DNA from: Nitrospira sp.
GTDB taxonomy: Bacteria; Nitrospirota; Nitrospiria; Nitrospirales; Nitrospiraceae
DNA length: 9,779 nucleotides
Direction of reading: 5' to 3'
Assembly (NCBI GenBank): GCA_015904045.1
Contig: JABMDG010000092.1
Span: forward strand, 37,447-47,225
The translations under genes were made by a program, and so were the position numbers. Within the stretch, counting starts at the first letter, position 1. Each line of letters starts with the position of its first letter. Below are positions 1 to 4,960 of this stretch, in pieces. The notes beneath the pieces are model-generated. The model was not told where the DNA came from. It was given only the letters and a program-made list of their open reading frames with translations, and did not search any database.

Positions 1-1
1 C

Positions 2-103
2 GGTTTGTCGCGCGAACGGATTATCATGAGCGGAGACCTTCGTGAGATTCCCGTGGCAGGCTGCTGGGCGGCGCACGATGCATCAGTTCAGGCAGGTGGA
101 TAG
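2..103 (+). CDS. possible 3' end of an upstream gene (partial)
   Basis: Frame 2 is open from the left edge to a TAG at 101-103 and reads about 33 residues (GLSRERIIMSGDLREIPVAG, then CWAAHDASVQAGG). The other two plus frames close at or before base 45. The composition is coding-like, but so short an open stretch can occur by chance. I do not recognise the family. If real, the gene ends about 25 bases before the tRNA promoter. Confidence 0.2.
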   Translation, partial: GLSRERIIMSGDLREIPVAGCWAAHDASVQAGG

Positions 104-128
104 GGCTAAAGATTGTGTCTCTCTTCGC

Positions 129-158
129 TTGACGGAACTCCTTACAATTCAGGATAAT
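129..158 (+). promoter_or_regulatory. sigma70-type promoter of the tRNA-Leu gene
   Basis: A -35 box TTGACG (129-134) and a -10 box GATAAT (153-158) are separated by 18 bases. Both match the consensus in five of six positions. The expected start near 165-166 lies about 12 bases before the mature tRNA 5' end, as is usual for a tRNA gene. Confidence 0.6.
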
Positions 159-177
159 CTACCTTCCTCATGGCAGA

Positions 178-264
178 GCCGAAGTGGCGAAACTGGCAGA
201 CGCACTAGATTCAGGGTCTAGCGCCCTCACGGGTGTCCGGGTTCAAATCCCGGCTTCGGCACCA
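178..264 (+). tRNA. tRNA-Leu (anticodon CAG)
   Basis: A complete 87-base tRNA. The acceptor stem GCCGAAG (178-184) pairs with CTTCGGC (254-260), followed by discriminator A261 and a genome-encoded CCA (262-264). The anticodon stem CTAGA/TCTAG (205-209/217-221) closes the loop TTCAGGG, giving anticodon CAG at 212-214, which reads the leucine codon CUG. A long variable arm (222-235) marks a class II tRNA, as leucine tRNAs are. The T arm is CCGGG-TTCAAAT-CCCGG (237-253). It looks functional. tRNA-Leu genes are common integration targets, but no second copy of its 3' end was seen in the window. Confidence 0.98.
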
Positions 265-420
265 AACCTCTTTCCCCGTTCCCATCAATGTGTTTCCTCG
301 TTATAGTGCCGTGTTTTTAGGGTCTGGCGATACCAGGCTGGCCTCATTTTGGGATAAATTGTCACGTCAATGTGCGGATAGGCCTCGATGAGGTCAAAGA
401 GATACTAGGAGCTTGGGCCT

Positions 421-630
421 ATGGTCATGCCAGGGCGGTATCGGCACTATAAGGGTCAAGAATACGAGGTTCTTGGAGTCGCAAGGCATTCTGAGACCGA
501 AGAAGAGTTCGTCGTGTACCGTGCGCTGTATGGCGAGTTTGGCCTCTGGGTAAGGCCGTTAGGCATGTTCGAGGAGCTGGTCGACAGTGATGGCCGACTC
601 ATCCCTCGTTTTTGTCGGTTGTCCTCGTAA
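421..630 (+). CDS. DUF1653 family small protein
   Basis: A 69-residue protein that matches the remembered DUF1653 pattern over nearly its whole length. Visible blocks are GRYRHYKG (residues 5-12), YEVLGVARHSET (about 15-26), VVYRALYG (about 31-38), LWVRPLGMF (about 42-50) and a C-terminal PRF segment. DUF1653 proteins are small, stand-alone and of unknown function, and this length is normal. The start at 421 is supported by AGGAG at 407-411 with 9 bases of spacing; a second ATG at 427 is possible. It lies about 155 bases after the tRNA with no clear operon partner. The family call is firm, the function unknown. Confidence 0.88.
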   Translation: MVMPGRYRHYKGQEYEVLGVARHSETEEEFVVYRALYGEFGLWVRPLGMFEELVDSDGRLIPRFCRLSS

Positions 631-786
631 AGAGTTGGGGACTCGCTTTCAGAACACAACCAGACCTGGAATTGTAAAACGTACTGGGGTGAGGATATCC
701 CGTTCTACTCCATTGCACCGGATTCAGGAATTGGTACGTCTGCGTCTGCCAAAATCCGGTTCCCCCGTCAGAGCGTTCGCTCTCAC

Positions 787-885
787 CTACCGGCGCCCTA
801 CATGTACTGCTGTATACATGAATGCCGTATACACGACTGCCAATCCCACACTCACGGCCATCACACCGATGATCAATGCCACCAT
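787..885 (-). CDS. putative 32-residue single-span membrane protein
   Basis: The minus strand encodes 32 residues from ATG (885-883) to TAG (789-787). Residues 1-20 read MVALIIGVMAVSVGLAVVYT; the rest is a short aromatic and hydrophobic stretch ending GRR. Residues 2 to about 27 are almost entirely hydrophobic, so one transmembrane helix with a basic tail facing the cytoplasm is expected. A very good ribosome binding site, GGGGGTGA (899-892), lies 6 bases before the ATG and matches the ideal GGAGGTGA at seven of eight positions. It resembles small membrane subunits such as KdpF or CcoS in size only; I do not recognise it. No obvious partner lies beside it. Confidence 0.55.
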   Translation of the reverse strand: MVALIIGVMAVSVGLAVVYTAFMYTAVHVGRR

Positions 886-954
886 GATTACTCACCCCCT
901 TCCAATTTCATGTGGCCACTCTACTCCTGCACTATGAAGCGTCCATGAGGAGAT

Positions 955-972
955 CATGAAGAATTCTTCATG
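955..972. repeat. perfect 18-bp palindrome
   Basis: CATGAAGAATTCTTCATG is identical to its own reverse complement over all 18 bases. It lies 70 bases upstream of the small membrane ORF on the minus strand and contains possible plus-strand ATG starts at 956 and 970. It could be an operator for a dimeric regulator or an incidental palindrome; no protein is identified. The symmetry itself is seen directly, the role is inference. Confidence 0.4.
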
Positions 973-1146
973 GGGCACAGGCTGCCAGCGGCTTCGATCA
1001 AAGTTGGCGGTCCCGGTCCTACCTTGGTGTGGGAGAAAAATGTGCGAGGGCAGGAGGTTGAAGCGTTTGAAAACCAAGGGATCGAAGGAACTTTCTACAG
1101 GCCGGAGCAGACGATAGATCTCTTGAGAATCCAGGGACCACGCTGA
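970..1146 (+). CDS. possible 58-residue ORF, unrecognised, perhaps a gene remnant
   Basis: From ATG at 970 the frame runs 58 codons to TGA (1144-1146). Its middle reads VGGPGPTLVWEKNVRGQEVE and then AFENQGIEGTFYRPEQTIDL, a mix of charged and hydrophobic residues that looks protein-like. The frame is open back to a stop at 946. The ribosome binding site is weak (GAAG at 958-961). A rival frame starts at ATG 956 and runs 53 very basic residues to 1117; its GAGGAG is only 3 bases from the start. I recognise no family. It may be a decayed gene cut short by the rearrangement to its right. Confidence 0.25.
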   Translation: MGHRLPAASIKVGGPGPTLVWEKNVRGQEVEAFENQGIEGTFYRPEQTIDLLRIQGPR

Positions 1147-1204
1147 CTGTGGTGGATGGCCTGGGAAATTCCCGTCAGTACGGTTCCATCACCGTCGGCG
1201 CCGA
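1137..1204 (+). pseudogene. remnant of the 50-residue repeat protein gene
   Basis: One frame reads TTLTVVDGLGNSRQYGSITVGAE. This aligns with the inter-repeat and first-strand part of the array at 2864-3434, for example [19 protein letters not shown]. Bases 1185-1204 are identical to 2868-2887. After GCCGA at 1204 the similarity stops, and the YYDATNGDL core never appears. This is a scrap of a repeat unit lying next to the first aminotransferase, in the same relative place and orientation as the larger array beside the second. The identity is seen directly; the decay history is inferred. Confidence 0.5.
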
Positions 1205-1243
1205 GTCATGCTCTGACGACGTGGTACTATCCTGTTCTGACGG

Positions 1244-2563
1244 CTACGATGAGCGAAGAGTTCTGATTACTTCCAACGTGTGTTCTATTTCGCCGGCTGA
1301 GTTGAACAGGCTCGGCGCGAGCCTGACGTATTTTGTTGCGTAGGGGGTCACGCTACCGACGATCCCTCGTTGACCGAGTTTCTCTACCACCGTGCGAGGA
1401 GTCAGACCGGCTACTTCGAAACAGACGATCCCAGCCGAGAGGTCCTGCGACATCGGTGTCTGCAGCGTGACATGCGGCATGGCGGCTAAGCCCTGCTTCA
1501 ACTGTTGGCTGAGTTCATAGAGGCGTTGCGTTACTTTCGATTTGCCTATTGTGCGATGAAAGGCGAACGCTTCATCCAACGCCCAACGATGCTCAAATGA
1601 GTGAAACCCGCCCGGCGTCATGTGAACCGATTGTGGGAGACCCTTCGAGGATTTGTTCTCCATCCAGAGGTCATAGGCCTGGAAGTTGAAGGTTGGAATC
1701 ATGGCCTGAGTGACGGGCCACGCGGTCGGATGGCCCCAGACGAGGCCGGTCCCTCGCGGACCGAACATCCATTTGTGAGTTCCGGCGATCAGAAAATCGC
1801 AGCCGAGCTCGCTGAGCCGGAAATCCTCGACCCCCAAGGCATGCACTCCGTCCACACAGAAGATGACTCGGTCTTGCTCAGCCCGGGAACGATTGATCGC
1901 TTGGATCGCGCGAGCCATCTCATGAATCGGCAGTTTGAGTCCTGTGCTGGAATGGACCCAGGTGACCGCGACAATGCGCGTCGCAGGGGTGATACCCATT
2001 CGCAGAGACTCCACCAGCTGCTCACGAGAGACGGTCTTAAGGGACTGATAGAGGGGAATCTGACGAACTATGGCGCCCGTCCGTTCGGCGCGGAGACGCA
2101 ACGAGGTTTCCGTCGAATAATGGTCGTGTGTCGTCGTCAGAATTTCCTGTCCGGCGCGAAGTTGTAACCCGCCATAGAGTAGGCCCAGCCCCATCGTCGT
2201 GCTGTCGGTTAGGGCAATATCGGTGGGACTCGCTCCCAGATAGTCAGCAGCAGCCTGGAGGACCCGCGCCTCCTGTTTCTCTTCATGATCGAACCAATAG
2301 CCGATAGGATTCGCATCCAAACCGGCGCGATGCCGTTCAATCGCGTTGCGCACCGGTGTGGGATGGGATGAGAGAAAAAACCCGGCCAGATGGATGAGTT
2401 GAGGAGACAGGGGAAACTGTGCCCGGACGTGATCCCAGCTCTCGAACGTGCGTGGTGGAGATTGCTCATCGGCAAACGCGCGAGAGTAGGCGCTTGCGAG
2501 AACCGTAGCGCTCAAGGCCAGTCCTGTCCGCACCAGAAAACCCCGGCGGCCGATATCGGTCAT
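1244..2563 (-). CDS. Tat-exported class V aminotransferase, copy 1
   Basis: A 439-residue PLP-dependent enzyme of fold type I, resembling the isopenicillin N epimerase/class V aminotransferase group. Residues 4-13 (IGRRGFLVRT) with the following hydrophobic stretch form a twin-arginine signal; cleavage after AFA at residue 31 is plausible. Visible PLP-site features are DSTTMG (120-125, phosphate region), CVDGVHALG (236-244, with Asp238 for the pyridine nitrogen) and GTHKW (261-265) with the Schiff-base Lys264. The start has AGGAGG 4 bases upstream. It is preceded on its strand by a gcvP fragment and has its own candidate promoter. It differs from copy 2 at 69 of 439 positions by my count, with no gaps, and all named catalytic residues are kept. 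Substrate unknown; a lyase or epimerase role is as likely as transamination. Confidence 0.88.
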   Translation of the reverse strand: MTDIGRRGFLVRTGLALSATVLASAYSRAFADEQSPPRTFESWDHVRAQFPLSPQLIHLAGFFLSSHPTPVRNAIERHRAGLDANPIGYWFDHEEKQEARVLQAAADYLGASPTDIALTDSTTMGLGLLYGGLQLRAGQEILTTTHDHYSTETSLRLRAERTGAIVRQIPLYQSLKTVSREQLVESLRMGITPATRIVAVTWVHSSTGLKLPIHEMARAIQAINRSRAEQDRVIFCVDGVHALGVEDFRLSELGCDFLIAGTHKWMFGPRGTGLVWGHPTAWPVTQAMIPTFNFQAYDLWMENKSSKGLPQSVHMTPGGFHSFEHRWALDEAFAFHRTIGKSKVTQRLYELSQQLKQGLAAMPHVTLQTPMSQDLSAGIVCFEVAGLTPRTVVEKLGQRGIVGSVTPYATKYVRLAPSLFNSAGEIEHTLEVIRTLRSS

Positions 2564-2590
2564 AACACCTCCTCATTCGAATTCTTCCGT

Positions 2591-2620
2591 ACTCTACCGC
2601 TAGTTCAGAAATACTGGCAA
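2591..2620 (-). promoter_or_regulatory. candidate promoter of aminotransferase copy 1
   Basis: Read on the minus strand, TTGCCA (2620-2615) and TAGAGT (2596-2591) are separated by 18 bases. They match the sigma70 consensus in five and four of six positions. A start near 2584 would leave a leader of about 20 bases that includes the strong AGGAGG site. This would let copy 1 be transcribed without gcvP upstream. Confidence 0.4.
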
Positions 2621-2645
2621 GGAGGGGTGAATAGGGAACATGATT

Positions 2646-2667
2646 CGTGGCTGGACCTCCAGCCACG
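2646..2667 (-). terminator. strong hairpin after the gcvP fragment
   Basis: CGTGGCTGG (2646-2654) pairs perfectly with CCAGCCACG (2659-2667) around a 4-base loop. It lies 14 bases after the stop of the gcvP fragment in the minus direction. There is no T-tract, so intrinsic termination is uncertain; it could be a transcript-stabilising or attenuating hairpin. The equivalent spacer after the complete gcvP lacks it. Confidence 0.35.
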
Positions 2668-2681
2668 TCAGGAGGTCGTCG

Positions 2682-2863
2682 TTATGACTGGTAGCTTTCA
2701 ATCGGTGGGCAGCTGCAGATGAGATGGCGATCGCCGTAGGCCTCGTCGATGCGGCTGACGCTTGGCCAGAACTTGTTGTTCCTGATCCAGGGAGCGGGAA
2801 ATGCCGCCTGCTCGCGGCTGTAGGGACGGGTCCACTCCGTGGCCGTGACAATGGATGCCGTGT
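2682..2863 (-). pseudogene. 3' fragment of gcvP (last 59 codons)
   Basis: The minus frame ending in TAA (2684-2682) encodes 59 residues from [10 protein letters not shown] to PPIESYQS. They align without gaps to the C-terminus of the full glycine decarboxylase (residues 904-962), with six differences (about 90% identity). Similarity stops at 2863, where the sequence changes to the antisense of a repeat-protein gene. No start codon or PLP site remains, so this is a non-functional duplicate. It lies just upstream of aminotransferase copy 1, as the complete gcvP does for copy 2, which shows the two genes were already neighbours when duplicated. Confidence 0.85.
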
Positions 2864-3434
2864 CACCTCCATCACCGTCGGCGCCGACGGCCTGGGTCTC
2901 ATCAGCTACTATGACGCCACGAACGGGGATCTGAAAGTCGCGCATTGCGAGGATCCGGCCTGTGGCTCTGCGACAGAGAGCACGTTAGACCGTACGGGCG
3001 ATGTCGGCCAATATAGCTCCGTAGCGATCGGGTCGGACGGCCTCGGCCTCATCAGCTACTACGATGCGACCCATGGCGATCTCAGGGTCGCGCACTGCGC
3101 GGGCCTTGCCTGTCACGCTGCCCACGTGAACACGCTTCACAGCGAGGGCGACATCGGGCAGTTCACCTCAATCACCATCGGGACGGATGGCCGCGGCCTG
3201 ATCAGTTATTACGATGCGACGAACGGAGACTTGCGAGTCGCGCATTGCGCAGAGGTTGACTGCCGGTCGGCGACCCACGTCGCCGTTCAAAGCCAGGGCA
3301 ACGTTGGCCAGTTCACGTCGATGGTTGTAGGAACCGATGGCCGCAGTCTGATCAGCTACTACGATGCCACCAACGGCGATCTCAAGATAGCCCACTGCTC
3401 CAACAGCCTGTGTATTCCGTATCACCGCCGGTGA
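2864..3434 (+). pseudogene. 5'-truncated gene for a 50-residue-repeat protein (CX4C repeats)
   Basis: From the joint at 2863/2864 the plus frame encodes four repeats of the pattern [24 protein letters not shown]....C and stops at 3432-3434 after CIPYHRR. Each unit carries a Cys-X4-Cys pair (for example AHCEDPAC) and beta-strand-like stretches, so a beta-propeller-type surface or secreted protein is a reasonable guess. The last unit leaves the repeat pattern after its second Cys, so the C-terminus looks native. The N-terminus, including any signal peptide, is missing. The frame remains open upstream to an ATG at 2724 inside the antisense of the gcvP fragment, giving a 236-codon chimeric ORF whose first 46 or so codons are antisense gcvP. 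I know of no proven function for such repeats. Confidence 0.65.
2865..3431 (+). repeat. four tandem 150-bp coding repeats
   Basis: Units begin at 2865, 3015, 3165 and 3315, each starting at a TSI/SSV/TSI/TSM codon triplet. The ISYYDA codons fall at 2901, 3051, 3201 and 3351, an exact 150-bp period. The fourth unit is 39 codons long. The core around ISYYDAT.GDL is best conserved; the linker after the second Cys varies. Absence of indels between units implies selection on the 50-residue period or recent expansion. Confidence 0.9.
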
Positions 3435-3443
3435 GCGGCGGTG
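3423..3443. terminator. hairpin between convergent stops
   Basis: CACCGCCG (3423-3430) pairs with CGGCGGTG (3436-3443) around a 5-base loop. It overlaps the stop of the repeat gene and lies 12 bases past the stop of aminotransferase copy 2, so it could serve both convergent genes. Neither side has a good T-tract, so termination is only suggested. Confidence 0.35.
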
Positions 3444-3455
3444 CGGGCTTGTTCT

Positions 3456-4775
3456 CTACGCTGAGCGAAGGTGTCTGATCTCTGCCAGTGTGCGGTCGAT
3501 TTCATCTGGCGAATTGATAAGACTTGGCGCGAGTCTGACGTATTTCGTGGCGTAGGGCGTGACGCTGCCGACGATCCCGCGTTGACGGAGTTTCTCCACC
3601 ACCGCGCGAGGCGACAGACCGGCCACTTCAAAACAGACGATCCCGGCCGAGAGGTCCTGCGACATCGGTGTCTGGACCGTGACATGCGGCATGGCGGCCA
3701 AGCCCTGCTTCAGCTGCTGGTTCAATTCGTAGATGCGCTGTGTCACCCTGGATTTCCCAATCGCCTGATGAAACGTGAACGCTTCATCCAACGCCCACCG
3801 ATGCTCAAATGAGTGGAACCCGCCCGGTGTCAGGTGAACAGATTGTGGGAGACTCTTCGAGGATTGGTTCTCCATCCAGAGATCATAGGCCTGGGAGTTG
3901 AAGGTTGGAATGATGGCCCGAGTGACGGGCCACGCAGTCGGATGGCCCCACACGAGGCCGGTCCCGCGCGGACCGAACATCCATTTGTGGGCTCCGGCAA
4001 CCAGAAAATCACAGCCCAGTTCGCTCACAAGGAAGTCTTCAACCCCCAAGGCGTGGACGCCGTCCACGCAGAGGATGACCCGGTCCTGCTCATCCCGAGC
4101 GCGATTGATAGTTTGGATCGCGCGTGCCATCTCCTGAATCGGCAGTTTGAGGCCCGTGCTGGAATGAACCCAGGTGACGGCCACGATGCGCGTGGCGGGA
4201 GCGATGCCCGCTCGCAGGGACTCCACCAGCTCGTCGCGCGAGACGGTCTTGAGCGCACGATAGAGGGGGATCCGACGCACGGTGGCGCCTGTTCGCTCGG
4301 CACGGAGACGCAGGGAGGTTTCGGTCGAATAGTGATCGTGGGTCGTCGTCAGGATTTCCTGCCCGCTGCGAAGTGCGAGCCCGCCATAGAGCAGGCCCAG
4401 CCCCATCGTGGTGCTGTCGGTGAGAGCAATATCGGTGGGACTCCCTCCCAGATAATCGGCCGCAGCCTGGAGGACCCGCGCTTCCTGTTTCTCTTCATGT
4501 TCAAACCAATACCCGATGGGATCCGCATCAAGGCCGGCGCGATGCCGTTCGATCGCTTCGCGCACCGGGGTGGGGTGGGAGGCAAGAAAGAATGCCGCGA
4601 GATGGATGAGCTGCGGAGAGAGCTTGAACTGCGCCCGAAGATCACCCCAATCGTTGAACCGACTTTGCGGGGGTTGCTGATCGGCTAACGCGCGAGGACA
4701 CGCCTGTGCCCACACCGCGGCCCCCAAGGCTAAACCCGTACGCACCAAGAAGTCTCGGCGTCCGATATCGGTCAT
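3456..4775 (-). CDS. Tat-exported class V aminotransferase, copy 2
   Basis: A 439-residue paralogue of copy 1. The frame stays open to 4826, but ATG 4775 is chosen because AGGAGG (4785-4780) lies 4 bases before it and the product then begins MTDIGRR exactly like copy 1. The twin-arginine motif is IGRRDFLVRT; cleavage after ALA at residue 31 is plausible. PLP-site residues are the same as in copy 1: DSTTMG, CVDGVHALG and GAHKW with Lys264. About 15 of the 69 differences from copy 1 fall in residues 21-50 (signal end and mature N-terminus), while residues 101-165 and the PLP site are almost unchanged. It lies 185 bases after complete gcvP on the same strand. Substrate is not deducible; an oxidoreductive role is unlikely. 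Confidence 0.88.
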   Translation of the reverse strand: MTDIGRRDFLVRTGLALGAAVWAQACPRALADQQPPQSRFNDWGDLRAQFKLSPQLIHLAAFFLASHPTPVREAIERHRAGLDADPIGYWFEHEEKQEARVLQAAADYLGGSPTDIALTDSTTMGLGLLYGGLALRSGQEILTTTHDHYSTETSLRLRAERTGATVRRIPLYRALKTVSRDELVESLRAGIAPATRIVAVTWVHSSTGLKLPIQEMARAIQTINRARDEQDRVILCVDGVHALGVEDFLVSELGCDFLVAGAHKWMFGPRGTGLVWGHPTAWPVTRAIIPTFNSQAYDLWMENQSSKSLPQSVHLTPGGFHSFEHRWALDEAFTFHQAIGKSRVTQRIYELNQQLKQGLAAMPHVTVQTPMSQDLSAGIVCFEVAGLSPRAVVEKLRQRGIVGSVTPYATKYVRLAPSLINSPDEIDRTLAEIRHLRSA

Positions 4776-4781
4776 AAGGCC

Positions 4782-4913
4782 TCCTCGTGAAGCGTCGTTC
4801 GTGAAGCGTGAAGCGCGAAAGGTCATTGGTCAATGGGAGGAGGAGCTTCCAATGACTGGTGACCAGTGACTCATAGCTAAGGTTTGCGAGATACGAGATA
4901 CGCTTCACGAGGA
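4782..4913. repeat. 132-bp intergenic repeat element with 14-bp inverted ends
   Basis: TCCTCGTGAAGCGT (4782-4795) and ACGCTTCACGAGGA (4900-4913) are perfect inverted copies. Inside are further short words: GTGAAGCG several times (about 4787-4815), GGTCATTGGTCAATGG (about 4823), CCAATGACTGGTGACCAGTG (about 4850) with the palindrome ACTGGT-G-ACCAGT, and GAGATACGAGATACG (about 4888). Words of this type are familiar as dispersed non-coding repeats in some environmental bacteria. The left end overlaps the ribosome binding site of aminotransferase copy 2. The matching spacer beside copy 1 lacks all of this. No target-site duplication was found. Confidence 0.6.
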
Positions 4914-4960
4914 ACGGTTGCGCAAGTGATGTCACGACAAGCCGTTATGGGTCATGCGGA

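Larger units (their letters stand above)
631..1243. other. gene-poor stretch between the DUF1653 gene and the first aminotransferase
   Basis: No ordinary-sized gene is convincing here. Longer open frames (587-937 plus, 599-895 minus, 892-1077 minus) have unremarkable composition, and the last begins with an unsupported TTG. What the stretch does hold is listed separately: a 32-residue membrane-type ORF (787-885, minus), an 18-bp palindrome (955-972), a possible 58-residue frame (970-1146, plus) and a repeat-protein remnant (about 1137-1204, plus). A compact palindrome AGAGCG-TT-CGCTCT (770-783) lies just after the small ORF on its strand, but has no T-tract. Confidence 0.5.
1185..2863. repeat. 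left copy of a tandem duplication
   Basis: This block contains, in order, a repeat-protein scrap, the first aminotransferase (minus) and the last 59 codons of gcvP (minus). It parallels 2868-5142. Its left limit is set by the 20-bp word shared by 1185-1204 and 2868-2887. Its right limit is the abrupt end of gcvP similarity at 2863, which corresponds to 5142 in the complete gene. It is shorter than the other copy because its repeat array is missing and its gcvP-aminotransferase spacer differs (118 versus 185 bases). Confidence 0.7.

Noticed and set aside
178..264. tRNA-Leu as an attachment site of an integrated element
   Set aside because: No second copy of the tRNA 3' end and no integrase gene was seen in the window.
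892..1077. 61-codon minus frame upstream of the small membrane ORF
   Set aside because: It begins with TTG without a ribosome site, crosses the palindrome, and its composition is not protein-like.
2865..3431. The 150-bp repeats as a CRISPR array or non-coding satellite
   Set aside because: The repeats keep one reading frame, are far longer than CRISPR repeats, vary mostly at synonymous or linker positions, and encode a regular protein motif.
2724..3434. The 236-codon frame as an ordinary complete gene
   Set aside because: Its first 46 or so codons are the antisense of a gcvP fragment, matching the antisense of the complete gcvP at 5003 onward, so the natural N-terminus is missing.
3813..4688. 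Long plus-strand frame of 291 codons opposite aminotransferase copy 2 (and the 188-codon frame at 1601-2167 opposite copy 1)
   Set aside because: Both are antisense shadows of well-supported aminotransferase genes in GC-rich DNA. They lack family features, and their lengths differ although the underlying genes are gap-free copies.
4776..4826. N-terminal extension of aminotransferase copy 2 to 456 residues
   Set aside because: The extra 17 residues precede the twin-arginine signal, while AGGAGG sits correctly before ATG 4775 and copy 1 begins at the matching codon.
4642..4935. 97-codon minus frame across the spacer upstream of aminotransferase copy 2
   Set aside because: Its product (SYESLVTSHWKLLLP, RFTLHERRFTRR) is a translation of the intergenic repeat words, and its end overlaps the aminotransferase in another frame.
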